Source: an uncultured Bacilli bacterium (GTDB lineage Bacteria > Bacillota_I > Bacilli_A > RF39 > UBA660). Taken from it: 13,728 bases of DNA. The translations under genes were made by a program, and so were the position numbers. Below are positions 5,771-13,401 of this stretch, piece after piece. The DNA lies in the NCBI GenBank assembly GCA_947626215.1, contig CANQRJ010000027.1, positions 1-13,728 on the forward strand, written 5' to 3'. The number at the start of each line of letters is the position of its first letter. Position 1 is the first letter of the stretch. The notes beneath the pieces are model-generated. The model was not told the DNA's origin, did no database searches, and saw only the letters and a program-made list of their open reading frames with translations.

Positions 5771-7090
5771 ATGAAAGTAGGATTTATATCACTTGGTTGT
5801 TCTAAAAATTTAGTGGTGACAGAAGAAGTGATGGGTTTATTTAAAAAGCATCATTTTGAAATAGTGAGTGATGCGATAGATGCAGATATTTTGATAATTA
5901 ATACGTGTGGTTTTATTTTGGCGGCGAAAGAAGAAGGAATTGATACTATATTAGAAATGGCAGAATATAAAAAGAAAAATTGTAAATATCTTATTGTGAT
6001 GGGTTGCTTAGTAGAAAGGTATTTAGAAGAACTCAAAAAAGAATTACCAGAAGTTGATTTATTTTTACCGATTAAAGATTATAAATCTTTATGGAGTCAA
6101 ATTGGGTCTTTACTTGGAAAGAATGAAGAAGATTCTTTAGATTTTCATTCTAGAGTTTTGACGACTGGACCTATGACTGCTTATTTAAAAATTGCAGAAG
6201 GATGTAGTAATTTTTGTACTTATTGTGCCATTCCTTCTATTCAAGGACCTTATGTATCAAGAGATTTTGAAAGTATTATAGAAGAAGCTCAATTATTAGC
6301 AGAAGAAGGCATCGAAGAACTCATTGTTATCGCGCAAGATACTACAAAATATGGGGTGGATTTATATGGAACCCCTAGACTTGCAGATTTATTAAAACGT
6401 TTAAGTCAAATCAAAAAGTTTAAATGGATTCGTTTTTTATATGCTTATCCTGAAGGAATTACAAAAGAACTGATTCAAGTTGTCAAAGAAAATGAAAACT
6501 TGGTTCCTTATTTTGATATTCCTATACAACATATTTCTAATGATATTCTTAAAAGAATGAATCGAAAGAGCGATAAAGAAAGTATTTGCTCACTTATAAA
6601 AGAAATAAGAGAAGAAATTCCTCATGCCATTTTACGTACGACTTTTATCGTGGGGTTTCCTGGAGAAACTCAAAAAGATTTTTTAGAATTACTTTCTTTT
6701 GTAAAAGAGTTTCATTTCGATAAATTAGGGGCTTTTTCTTATTCTCGTGAAGATCATACGCCTGCTTATTTTTTTCCTAATCAAGTGGATGAAAAAATCA
6801 AAGAAAAAAGAAGAAAACAAGTGATGGAGTTACAAGCAAAAATCAGTAAGGAAAATTTAGAAAAACATATAGGGTTTACTTATTTATGTTTAGTTGAAAA
6901 TATTAGTGAAGATGGAAAATTTTTTATAGGTCGTAGTTATATGGATGTACCAAATGAAGATGGTGTTATCTATATTCCTTATGACTCTAGAATTGTACTT
7001 CATTCTTTTATAACTGTTAAAATTACAAATGCTTTAGAGTATGATTTGGTTGGAGAGTTTATTGATGAAGAAAATGAGGTTTTGAATTAA
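5771..7090 (+). CDS. rimO: Ribosomal protein S12 methylthiotransferase RimO
   Basis: A 439-residue radical-SAM methylthiotransferase that adds a methylthio group to the conserved Asp of ribosomal protein S12 in the cytoplasm. The N-terminal UPF0004 domain has its three cluster ligands C10, C46 and C79 in L-G-C-S-K-N, I-N-T-C-G-F and M-G-C. The radical-SAM motif C145-x3-C149-x2-C152 lies in EGCSNFCTYCAIPSIQG, and the protein ends in a TRAM domain (about residues 375-435). The opening LGCSKN-LV and the P-S-I-x-G pattern favour RimO over the tRNA enzyme MiaB. The usual L-V-D-S-E reads L-V-V-T-E here, an uncommon change. Start: ATG 5771 lies 7 nt after GGGGAG (5758-5763); the GTG at 5756 is inside the SD and overlaps the previous gene. 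It is the last gene of the MBL operon. Confidence 0.93.
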   Translation: MKVGFISLGCSKNLVVTEEVMGLFKKHHFEIVSDAIDADILIINTCGFILAAKEEGIDTILEMAEYKKKNCKYLIVMGCLVERYLEELKKELPEVDLFLPIKDYKSLWSQIGSLLGKNEEDSLDFHSRVLTTGPMTAYLKIAEGCSNFCTYCAIPSIQGPYVSRDFESIIEEAQLLAEEGIEELIVIAQDTTKYGVDLYGTPRLADLLKRLSQIKKFKWIRFLYAYPEGITKELIQVVKENENLVPYFDIPIQHISNDILKRMNRKSDKESICSLIKEIREEIPHAILRTTFIVGFPGETQKDFLELLSFVKEFHFDKLGAFSYSREDHTPAYFFPNQVDEKIKEKRRKQVMELQAKISKENLEKHIGFTYLCLVENISEDGKFFIGRSYMDVPNEDGVIYIPYDSRIVLHSFITVKITNALEYDLVGEFIDEENEVLN

Positions 7091-7134
7091 AAAATAAATT
7101 TTGTCGAAAAAAGTCTTCCTTAATTCATGAAATA

Positions 7135-7143
7135 TGTTAAAAT
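7135..7143 (+). promoter_or_regulatory. Possible extended -10 upstream of ezrA
   Basis: TGT-TAAAAT (7135-7143) lies 26 nt before the ezrA ATG in the 79-nt gap after rimO. The -35 region is poor. It matches the extended -10 form used by other genes here, so a weak ezrA promoter is plausible. Confidence 0.4.
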
Positions 7144-7169
7144 AATAATAAGAGGATAAGGTGGTTGTA

Positions 7170-8888
7170 ATGAGTATCGAGTTACTTATTATCATTGGTA
7201 TATTCTATTATATACTTACCATTGGAAGTATTATTGGTATTTTATTATTAATGAATAACCGTAATAAAAAGAATTATCGAAAAGAAATAGATGAACTAGA
7301 ACGAGATAAAAATTTAGTTGTCTCAGCAAATTTAATCGCTGAACTCAATAAAGTAGAACCTTTAGTTCAAGATAGTGATATGAAAGATTCTTTAGCCATT
7401 TGGCAAGATAAATTTCGTTCTATTAAAGAAGAAGATATTCCAAAAGTCACCGATGAGTTATTGGAGGCAGAAGAACTTTATTCAGAACAAGACTATAAGG
7501 GTTTGAAAAAAAAGCTTGCAGGTATCGAACTTGAATTATATTATATCAAAACAAAAGCTAATTTTTTATTAGATGAAATCAAAGAAATTACGTTAAGTGA
7601 AGAAAAAAATCGGGCGACTATTACGAAGTTAAAAGCAAGTTACCGAGAAATTCTTCAAAAATATCAAAAGAAGAAAAACGAATATACTTTGGTAAGTCAA
7701 CCTTTAGAGCTTCAATTTGAAAATGTTGATAAATTATTTGGAGCTTTTGAAAAATCGATGGAGAAAAAGTCTTATCAAGAAGTGAGTAAAATTGTAAAAG
7801 CAATTGATGACCTCATTGGAAATTTGAAACTAGTGATTGAAGAAGCACCTAGTATTATTATGCTTGGCAAAAATATCATTCCTAAAAAGATTACGGATAT
7901 CACAAATATTTCTAAAAAAATGGAGAAGGATGGCTATAATTTGGAATACTTAAATATTCCTTATAATGTTACCGAATCTAGTAAAAAAATTACGGATATT
8001 TTTCAACGTCTTAATGTTTTAAATATTGAAGACTCTATTTTTGAATTAAAAACCATGTTAGATTATTTTGATTCTATTTATAATGATTTTGATAAAGAAA
8101 AAATATCAAGAAAAATTTATAATGATTTTTTAGGTTCTATTTTAATTAAAATTACAAAGTTAACAAAAATTAATAATACATTGTTAAAGAAATTAAAAGA
8201 TATTAAATATAGTTATGATTTAGAGGATGAAGAAGTAGAAATTGTTTTTCAAATTAAAGAAGAACTTGCTAGTTTAAGAGGAGAATATGACGACATTGTA
8301 GAAGATGGAAGAAGTAAAAAAAGTGCTTATTCTTATCTAGGAAAACAAATGGAACTTTTAAATGTAAAGGTCACCAAAACGGAAGAAAAATTAGAAGTGG
8401 CTTTAAGAACATTTGGAAGTTTAAAAGAAGATGAAGTAAGAGCAAGAGAACAATTAGATGAAATGAAAGAAATTTTAAATCAAGCAAAAGAAGGAATGAA
8501 AACGTTTAAATTGCCAGTCATTCCTGATCATTATTTTGTAGAACTTGGGGAGGCCACTGAGGCTATTTCTAATATGGTAGCAGAACTTGAAAAAACACCG
8601 ATTTCAATTAAAATTTTAAATACGAGAGTGGATACAGCAAGAGATTTAGTTTTAAAAGTTTATAATACAACGAAAGAAATTGTCAAAACGGCTAAAATGG
8701 CAGAAACGGCAATTGTTTATGGTAATCGTTATCGACCTATTAATAAAGAAGTAGATATTGGACTTATGAAAGCCGAGAAAGCTTTCTTTGGTGGAGACTT
8801 TAAAAATTCTTTAGAACAAGCGATTCATGCGATTAACGTGATTGAACCAGGAATTTATAAAAAATTAATGGACGAATATCAGGAGTAG
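7170..8888 (+). CDS. ezrA: Septation ring formation regulator EzrA
   Basis: A 572-residue protein, close to the roughly 560 residues usual for EzrA. It has one N-terminal membrane segment (about residues 3-27) and then an almost wholly helical, Glu/Lys-rich cytoplasmic body, which in the family forms spectrin-like repeats. After the membrane helix it reads YRKEIDELERDKN and ELNKVEPL, the expected EzrA juxtamembrane pattern. EzrA binds FtsZ, restrains misplaced Z-rings and helps assemble the divisome. ATG 7170 has AAGGTGG (7158-7164) 5 nt upstream; a GTG at 7161 lies inside that SD. The stop (TAG 8886-8888) is 2 nt before the next start. ezrA near a cysteine desulfurase and thiI is also known from Bacillus, which supports the call. 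Confidence 0.85.
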   Translation: MSIELLIIIGIFYYILTIGSIIGILLLMNNRNKKNYRKEIDELERDKNLVVSANLIAELNKVEPLVQDSDMKDSLAIWQDKFRSIKEEDIPKVTDELLEAEELYSEQDYKGLKKKLAGIELELYYIKTKANFLLDEIKEITLSEEKNRATITKLKASYREILQKYQKKKNEYTLVSQPLELQFENVDKLFGAFEKSMEKKSYQEVSKIVKAIDDLIGNLKLVIEEAPSIIMLGKNIIPKKITDITNISKKMEKDGYNLEYLNIPYNVTESSKKITDIFQRLNVLNIEDSIFELKTMLDYFDSIYNDFDKEKISRKIYNDFLGSILIKITKLTKINNTLLKKLKDIKYSYDLEDEEVEIVFQIKEELASLRGEYDDIVEDGRSKKSAYSYLGKQMELLNVKVTKTEEKLEVALRTFGSLKEDEVRAREQLDEMKEILNQAKEGMKTFKLPVIPDHYFVELGEATEAISNMVAELEKTPISIKILNTRVDTARDLVLKVYNTTKEIVKTAKMAETAIVYGNRYRPINKEVDIGLMKAEKAFFGGDFKNSLEQAIHAINVIEPGIYKKLMDEYQE

Positions 8889-8890
8889 TT

Positions 8891-9478
8891 ATGAAAAAGA
8901 AAATAATGATTGATTTAGATGAAACGATTTGTTCTCCTGGGTATTTAGAAGAAGTCAATCGATATATGGGTACTCATTATCAATATGAAGATATAGAAAC
9001 TTATTTTGTAGAAGATATTTTGCCGGAGGATGAAAAAGAAAGATTCTTAGATTATTTTTATCAATATGTAAATGTTTATGAAAATGCAACGATTTTCCCA
9101 AATGCTATTGAAGTCATAAAAGAATTAAACGAAGTGTATGACGTCTATATTGTTTCTGCTTTCGTAGACAAAAGAAGAGTAGAAGAAAGCAAAGTGATGT
9201 CTTGTTACAAGTATGAGTGGATTTTAAAACATTTGCCTTTTATCGACCCTAAAAAAATAATTCTTACAGGGAGTAAAGATTTAATTCAATGTGATATTAA
9301 AATTGATGATAAATTTGGAAATTTAAAAGGGTATGGAGAGATAAAATTAATGTTAGATCATTTACATAATCGGAAATATTCTTTTGAAGAATTAGAAAAA
9401 AATGGAATCAAAAGAGTGAGTAATTGGGAACAAATACGAGATATTTTGTTAGGAGGTAATAAAAATGATTTATCTTGA
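8891..9478 (+). CDS. 5'(3')-deoxyribonucleotidase-like HAD hydrolase (NT5C family)
   Basis: A 195-residue cytoplasmic HAD-fold phosphatase. Motif I is D8-L-D10-E-T near the N-terminus, motif II is V-S89-A-F, motif III is probably K129, and motif IV is I-D139-D140-K. The cap between residues 14 and 75 and the overall length fit the cytosolic NT5C deoxyribonucleotidases, which dephosphorylate (deoxy)nucleoside monophosphates. Exact substrate is not shown by sequence. SD AGGAG (8881-8885) lies within the end of ezrA and the ATG is 2 nt past the ezrA stop, so the genes are cotranscribed. The stop overlaps the next gene by 14 nt. Confidence 0.83.
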   Translation: MKKKIMIDLDETICSPGYLEEVNRYMGTHYQYEDIETYFVEDILPEDEKERFLDYFYQYVNVYENATIFPNAIEVIKELNEVYDVYIVSAFVDKRRVEESKVMSCYKYEWILKHLPFIDPKKIILTGSKDLIQCDIKIDDKFGNLKGYGEIKLMLDHLHNRKYSFEELEKNGIKRVSNWEQIRDILLGGNKNDLS

Positions 9479-10604
9479 TTATAGTGCGACAACACCAGTA
9501 AATTATGATGTACTAGAGTCTTATATAAGAAGTACGAGAGATTTTTCAGGAAATCCAAATTCCATTCATAGTTTAGGAGTAAAATCTAAAGCTCTCATGA
9601 ATAGTGCCATAAAACAAATAAGTGATACGTTTAATATTTTGGAAAGTGAAATTACTTTTACGAGTGGAGCCACCATGGCTAATAATTTAGCTTTAATTGG
9701 AACAAGTCTTGCCAATATGAGAGAAGGAAATCACATTATCGTATCAAAATTAGAGCATCCTTCCATTTATGAAATATGTAAATATTTAGAAAGCATTGGT
9801 TTTGAAATTAGCTATGTGAATAATGATGAAGATGGATTAGTCGATTTTGAAGATTTGAAAAGAAAAATAAGACCAGATACTATTTTGGTAAGTATCTGTG
9901 CCGTGAATAGTGAGACCGGTATTCGGCAACCTTTAAAAATGCTCCGTCAAATTATCAAAAAAGAAAATAATAATACGCTTTTTCATAGTGATATGACTCA
10001 AGCTCTTGGTAAAGTAAGTGTCAATTTACATGATGTAGATTTAGCAAGTGCATCGGCTCATAAAATATATGGACCAAAAGGAATCGGGCTTTTATATAAA
10101 AATAGCCATGTTTCCATGACTCCTTTGTTGTATGGAAGTGGGCATGTGAATCTTTTAAATCCTGGAACTCCTCCTGTTCCTCTTATTGTCGCGTTTGCAA
10201 AAGCTATCCGTCTTGCCACAACAGACATCGATAAAAGAGAAAATTTTATTCGAAGACTGAATGATAAAATCGTGGATGATTTAAAGAAATATGATGGAGT
10301 TTTAATTAATCATTCCAAAATTTGTATTCCTCACATTTTAAATATTTCTCTTATGAATATAAAAGCCGAGACATTTTTGCATGCTCTAGAAGAACATGAA
10401 GTTTATGTAAGTACCAATACAGCTTGTTCTAGTGGAGAAATTTCAACAACGGTGATGGCGATGTATCGAGATGCTAAAAGAGCATCTAGTACCTTAAGAA
10501 TTAGTTTATCTCATTTAACGACAACTGATGAAATTAATAAATTTTTATTATATTTTAAAATGGTTTATGAAAAACTAAGTTTTTTAAAGAAAGAGGAATC
10601 CTAA
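9465..10604 (+). CDS. Cysteine desulfurase (NifS/IscS-like, ThiI partner type)
   Basis: A 379-residue PLP enzyme that takes sulfur from cysteine as an enzyme persulfide. It opens with YLDYSATTP. H98 in the L-E-H-P motif, D176 and Q179, and the PLP lysine K200 in SAHKIYGPKG are in place. The active Cys is C322 in T-A-C-S-S-G. It is directly upstream of thiI, so its likely job is to supply sulfur to ThiI for tRNA 4-thiouridine, as Bacillus subtilis NifZ does; the symbol nifZ is avoided because it also names an unrelated nif gene. ATG 9465 has a strong SD (AGGAGGT, 9451-9457) and overlaps the nucleotidase gene by 14 nt. Length is normal. Confidence 0.92.
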   Translation: MIYLDYSATTPVNYDVLESYIRSTRDFSGNPNSIHSLGVKSKALMNSAIKQISDTFNILESEITFTSGATMANNLALIGTSLANMREGNHIIVSKLEHPSIYEICKYLESIGFEISYVNNDEDGLVDFEDLKRKIRPDTILVSICAVNSETGIRQPLKMLRQIIKKENNNTLFHSDMTQALGKVSVNLHDVDLASASAHKIYGPKGIGLLYKNSHVSMTPLLYGSGHVNLLNPGTPPVPLIVAFAKAIRLATTDIDKRENFIRRLNDKIVDDLKKYDGVLINHSKICIPHILNISLMNIKAETFLHALEEHEVYVSTNTACSSGEISTTVMAMYRDAKRASSTLRISLSHLTTTDEINKFLLYFKMVYEKLSFLKKEES

Positions 10605-10625
10605 TTTGAAAAGATTTCTTTTTTT
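10590..10625 (+). terminator. Weak intrinsic terminator after the cysteine desulfurase gene
   Basis: AAAGAGGAATC (10590-10600) can pair with GATTTCTTTTT (10613-10623), using two G-T pairs, around a 12-nt loop that holds the stop codon. T's continue to 10625. The large loop and the stem's use of the T-run make it weak; it may only attenuate transcription before the thiI promoter. Confidence 0.35.
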
Positions 10626-10627
10626 CA

Positions 10628-10656
10628 TGTACAAGAAAAAAGAAAAGTATTATAAT
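10628..10656 (+). promoter_or_regulatory. Promoter of thiI
   Basis: TGTACA (10628-10633, 4 of 6 to consensus), 17 nt, then consensus TATAAT (10651-10656). The -10 sits inside a perfect 14-nt palindrome, AGTATTATAATACT (10646-10659). thiI can therefore be expressed apart from the ezrA unit. Confidence 0.62.
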
Positions 10657-10695
10657 ACTATTTAATTCTCGTTTTGAAGAAAGAGGTGGATGATT

Positions 10696-11877
10696 TTGAA
10701 AAAAGTCATGATTTTAAAATATGCCGAATTAAATACTAAAAAGGCTAATATTGGTTTATTTTTAAAACAATTAAAAAGGAATTTAGAAGAAAAGTTAAAA
10801 AAACTACCCGTAAAAATTACTTATGATAAAGGTAGAATGTTTCTTTATATGGAAGAAGAGTATTTTAAAGAGGTTTTAGATATTACTCAAAATACTTTTG
10901 GAATTCATGAGATTATGATAGGCTATGAGTTAGAAGAACGTTCGATTGAAACGATTGGCGATTATTTAAAAAAGTTTATTCATGAAAAAGAATTTGAAAC
11001 GTTTAAAGTAGAAACCAAACGTAGTGATAAAACGTATCCAATGACGAGTTTAGAAATAAGTAAGTATTTAGGTGGAGTTGTTTTAAAAGCAAAACAAAAT
11101 GTAAAAGTTGATGTTCATCATCCTGATTTAACGATTCATATTGAGATTCGTCAAAAAGATGCTTATATTATTTTTGATACGGTAAAAGGTTTAGGAGGAT
11201 ATCCTGTGGGAACACTTGGAAAAGGCCTTTTGATGTTATCTGGTGGTATTGATAGTCCAGTTGCAGGTTATCTTGCAATGAAAAGAGGAGTGAAATTAGA
11301 AGCAATTTATTTTGAAAGTCCTCCTCATACAAGTGTTGAAGCTAAAAACAAAGTCGTTCAACTGAAAAACATTTTAAGTCAGTATGGGAGTGACATAAAA
11401 CTTCATGTCATTTCTTTTACGGAAATACAAGAAAGCATTTATAAAAATATTCCTCATGAATATTTGATTACGATTATGAGAAGAATGATGTATCGTATCA
11501 GTGCTAAAATTGCGTATCAAAACCGTTGTAAAGTTTTAATAAATGGAGAAAGCATTGGTCAAGTAGCAAGTCAAACTTTAACGAGTATGAGTGTTATTAA
11601 TGAAGTCGTAAAAATGCCTGTCATTCGTCCTGTCGCGTGTTTTGATAAATTAGAGATTATTGATTTAGCCAAAAAAATAGGAACTTATGAAACCAGTATT
11701 CTTCCATATGAAGATTGTTGTACCATTTTTGTGCCTGAGCATCCAGTCATTGATCCTGAATTAGAAAAATGTATTCAATATGAAAGCAAGATTTCCTATG
11801 AAGAACTGATTCAAAAATCTATTAAAAATGAAACGATTATAAAAGAAACAAAAAACGAATTTGAGGATTTACTCTGA
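10696..11877 (+). CDS. thiI: tRNA 4-thiouridine synthetase ThiI (no rhodanese domain)
   Basis: A 393-residue cytoplasmic enzyme that adenylates U8 of tRNAs and transfers sulfur to make 4-thiouridine. An N-terminal ferredoxin-like plus THUMP region (to about residue 165) is followed by the ATP-pyrophosphatase domain with the PP-loop LSGGIDSP (about 182-188). C341, the first Cys of Y-E-D-C-C-T-I-F, matches the conserved sulfur-transfer Cys. The protein ends there without the rhodanese domain of the enterobacterial form, as is usual in Bacillota. Start: TTG 10696 is 6 nt after AGGTGG (10684-10689); ATG 10690 abuts that SD and is less likely. The desulfurase just upstream is the probable sulfur donor. 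The 3' end overlaps the convergent DUF1540 gene by 9 nt. Confidence 0.93.
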   Translation: MKKVMILKYAELNTKKANIGLFLKQLKRNLEEKLKKLPVKITYDKGRMFLYMEEEYFKEVLDITQNTFGIHEIMIGYELEERSIETIGDYLKKFIHEKEFETFKVETKRSDKTYPMTSLEISKYLGGVVLKAKQNVKVDVHHPDLTIHIEIRQKDAYIIFDTVKGLGGYPVGTLGKGLLMLSGGIDSPVAGYLAMKRGVKLEAIYFESPPHTSVEAKNKVVQLKNILSQYGSDIKLHVISFTEIQESIYKNIPHEYLITIMRRMMYRISAKIAYQNRCKVLINGESIGQVASQTLTSMSVINEVVKMPVIRPVACFDKLEIIDLAKKIGTYETSILPYEDCCTIFVPEHPVIDPELEKCIQYESKISYEELIQKSIKNETIIKETKNEFEDLL

Positions 11878-11887
11878 TTCGTTTTTT
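11850..11887. terminator. Bidirectional terminator inside overlapping thiI and DUF1540 ends
   Basis: AAAAAACGAAT (11850-11860) and ATTCGTTTTTT (11877-11887) are perfect 11-bp complements, and GAG/CTC can pair inside the loop. The A-run and T-run at the outer edges make it an intrinsic terminator on both strands. It contains the stop codons of both convergent genes, thiI (11875-11877) and DUF1540 (11869-11871, minus). Confidence 0.75.
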
Positions 11888-12042
11888 ATAAAATTTTTAC
11901 AATAAGTTTCAGTATTTTGATTATTATTTCCTACTGTAATGGATCCTAATGTGCATCTTTCTTGGGATTCATCAAAATAAGCACATTCCCATACTTGACA
12001 CTGAATTCTTTGATTATAATAATTATTCGTTTCACTTTCCAT
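11869..12042 (-). CDS. DUF1540 domain protein, small Cys-rich
   Basis: A 57-residue protein whose four Cys (C15, C20, C30, C48) follow the DUF1540 pattern: C-x4-C-A-Y, E-.C, T-.-.-Y-C-..F. The Cys set probably binds one metal ion or forms a small zinc ribbon-like fold; family function is not established. An upstream in-frame ATG at 12165 would give 98 residues, but that extension reads as noise and runs through the opposing gene. ATG 12042 has GGTGA a few bases upstream and gives the family's normal size. A minus-strand promoter (TTGTAT-18-CATAAT) lies immediately upstream. It is divergent from the small ORF at 12109. Confidence 0.82.
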   Translation of the reverse strand: MESETNNYYNQRIQCQVWECAYFDESQERCTLGSITVGNNNQNTETYCKNFIKNESE

Positions 12043-12057
12043 AAAATCACCATTTTT

Positions 12058-12087
12058 ATTATGTATGTTTTTTTTAAATTTATACAA
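12058..12087 (-). promoter_or_regulatory. Promoter of the DUF1540 gene
   Basis: Read on the minus strand: TTGTAT (12082-12087), 18 nt, CATAAT (12058-12063). The start codon is 15 nt beyond the -10. A weaker plus-strand -10-like TATACA (12081-12086) for the divergent ORF overlaps its -35, so the two genes may compete for polymerase. Confidence 0.5.
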
Positions 12088-12108
12088 AATAAGGGTAGGT
12101 GAATCAAT

Positions 12109-12264
12109 ATGAAAAGAAGAAATACTCTTTTTCCAGAAAATCAAATTCAATATGTCCGTCATCATTTTTTATCTTCTTATGAACTCAATTATGATAATTA
12201 TGATTGGGAAGAAGAGGAAAAAAAAGCTCAAATAAGTACAGGCCCTAACTGTTTAAGAAAATAA
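12109..12264 (+). CDS. Small hypothetical protein (51 residues)
   Basis: ATG 12109 follows a good SD (GGTAGGTGA, 12094-12102). The product has a basic start (MKRRNTLFPENQIQY), then an acidic, Tyr-rich stretch (YDNYDWEEEE) and ends in GPNCLRK. There is no membrane segment and I recognise no family. It is divergent from DUF1540 with a 66-nt gap and converges on the sortase, with 2 nt between their ends. The SD and placement support a real gene. Codon use resembles the neighbours, but 51 codons is short and no terminator is visible. Confidence 0.5.
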   Translation: MKRRNTLFPENQIQYVRHHFLSSYELNYDNYDWEEEEKKAQISTGPNCLRK

Positions 12265-12266
12265 TA

Positions 12267-13277
12267 TTATCTATTTACATATTTAATTAATTTTGCATGC
12301 ATGACTACTTTTTCGTAATCATTCCAACAAGTAGATAAGGTTAATATTTTATCATTTTTACTAAGAGTGGTGTTAAAGTTTACTGCACTTCTATTTTTTA
12401 ACATGTCTGCAAATGTTTTAAAATTATCATCATTTAGAAAAGTCGTTTTAATGTAATCATTTGTATTAGGTATTCGATAAACACTAAAGACTTGCCATAA
12501 AGTATTTTGAGTTTCTGTGGAAAGTTTTATAATATGATTATTTGTGTCATTATACCAATCGCTATTTAAAATGTTTTTTAAAGTTCCAAACATGGTCTTG
12601 TTTTCTCTTCCATGAGCATATATAATGGTGTTTTTTCCTAAATCACTAATGTTGTTACGATAATCTAAGAAAACCCAACCACCACCATTATAAGCTTTAT
12701 CAAATTGATGAGTTAAATAATAAGAATTATCCGAATGTTGCACGAATGGATAATTGATATTCGTACCATTTACTTGAATCCAACCTTTTGTTTCAGAATT
12801 AATCGCTTTTAATTCAGTAAAATCGACATCGATTAAATTCATTTTAATATAATCCCAATATGGATCGGTTTCTGGTGGTTTTACTTCTGGTTCTACCACT
12901 TCGGTTCCTTCTTTATCTTCCATTTCATCAATGACGACTTTTTCCTGAATTTGTTCGGTCATTTTTTGAGTGTTTTTATTATCAATAAACCATCGAATGA
13001 TAAATACACCAGAATAAATTAAGAAAGCAAATGCAATGATCATTAAAAGAAGTAAAATAGCATTCTTTTTCTTTAATTTTCTTTTTTTCTTTTTTCCTTT
13101 TATTTCTTTTTCCTTGCTTTGTTCTTTGCTCTTTTTATAGTCTTTCATAATTGTAGATTCTGGAAGTTTTATCTTTGTACTATCTTTATTAGAATTGGTC
13201 CTTTTTTGATTTGATTTTTTGTTATTATTAGTTTTTGTTTTTGCTTGATTTTTATTTGTCTTTTTTTTCGTTTCCAT
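12267..13277 (-). CDS. Class B sortase family protein
   Basis: A 336-residue membrane-anchored transpeptidase. A very basic Lys/Asn-rich N-terminus (residues 1-72) is followed by one membrane helix (about 73-94), an acidic Pro/Glu linker to about 137 and the sortase domain. The SrtB pattern is clear: G-W-I-Q-V-N-G-T, Y-P-F-V-Q-H-S-D-N-S-Y-Y-L, catalytic H222 in I-I-Y-A-H-G-R and catalytic C317 in T-L-S-T-C. At the usual Arg position (R-V-V-.-H-A-K) the sequence is K323-V-V-M-H-A-K. Sortases attach proteins with a C-terminal sorting motif to the cell wall; no substrate is visible in this window. Start: ATG 13277 is preceded by GGAGGA; an in-frame ATG at 13334 lacks an SD and would add an odd hydrophobic stretch. 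Confidence 0.88.
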   Translation of the reverse strand: METKKKTNKNQAKTKTNNNKKSNQKRTNSNKDSTKIKLPESTIMKDYKKSKEQSKEKEIKGKKKKRKLKKKNAILLLLMIIAFAFLIYSGVFIIRWFIDNKNTQKMTEQIQEKVVIDEMEDKEGTEVVEPEVKPPETDPYWDYIKMNLIDVDFTELKAINSETKGWIQVNGTNINYPFVQHSDNSYYLTHQFDKAYNGGGWVFLDYRNNISDLGKNTIIYAHGRENKTMFGTLKNILNSDWYNDTNNHIIKLSTETQNTLWQVFSVYRIPNTNDYIKTTFLNDDNFKTFADMLKNRSAVNFNTTLSKNDKILTLSTCWNDYEKVVMHAKLIKYVNR

Positions 13278-13299
13278 AAATCCTCCATCTATCCAATAT

Positions 13300-13327
13300 T
13301 TTATAACAAATATGATCAAAAGTCTAT
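13300..13327 (-). promoter_or_regulatory. Promoter of the sortase gene
   Basis: On the minus strand, TGT-TATAAA (extended -10, hexamer 13300-13305) with a weak -35 ATAGAC (13322-13327) at 16 nt. The start codon is 22 nt beyond the -10, with GGAGGA (13282-13287) between. Confidence 0.5.
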
Positions 13328-13373
13328 ATTTCATATAGAATGGTTCATCTTTTTCTTTTGAAAATTAGTTGTC

Positions 13374-13401
13374 AACTTTATTGTAAAGTTAATTTTTTTT
13401 T
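13374..13401 (+). terminator. Hairpin plus T9 upstream of the mraZ promoter
   Basis: AACTTTA (13374-13380) pairs with TAAAGTT (13384-13390) around TTG, and AA then nine Ts follow. It is shaped like a plus-strand terminator, with only one G-C pair. It could shield the mraZ promoter from readthrough antisense to the sortase, or be an operator for the divergent genes. Confidence 0.38.

Noticed and set aside
7083..7127. 8-bp inverted repeat TGAATTAA/TTAATTCA after rimO as a terminator
   Set aside because: The loop is 29 nt, the stem has one G-C pair and no T-run follows.
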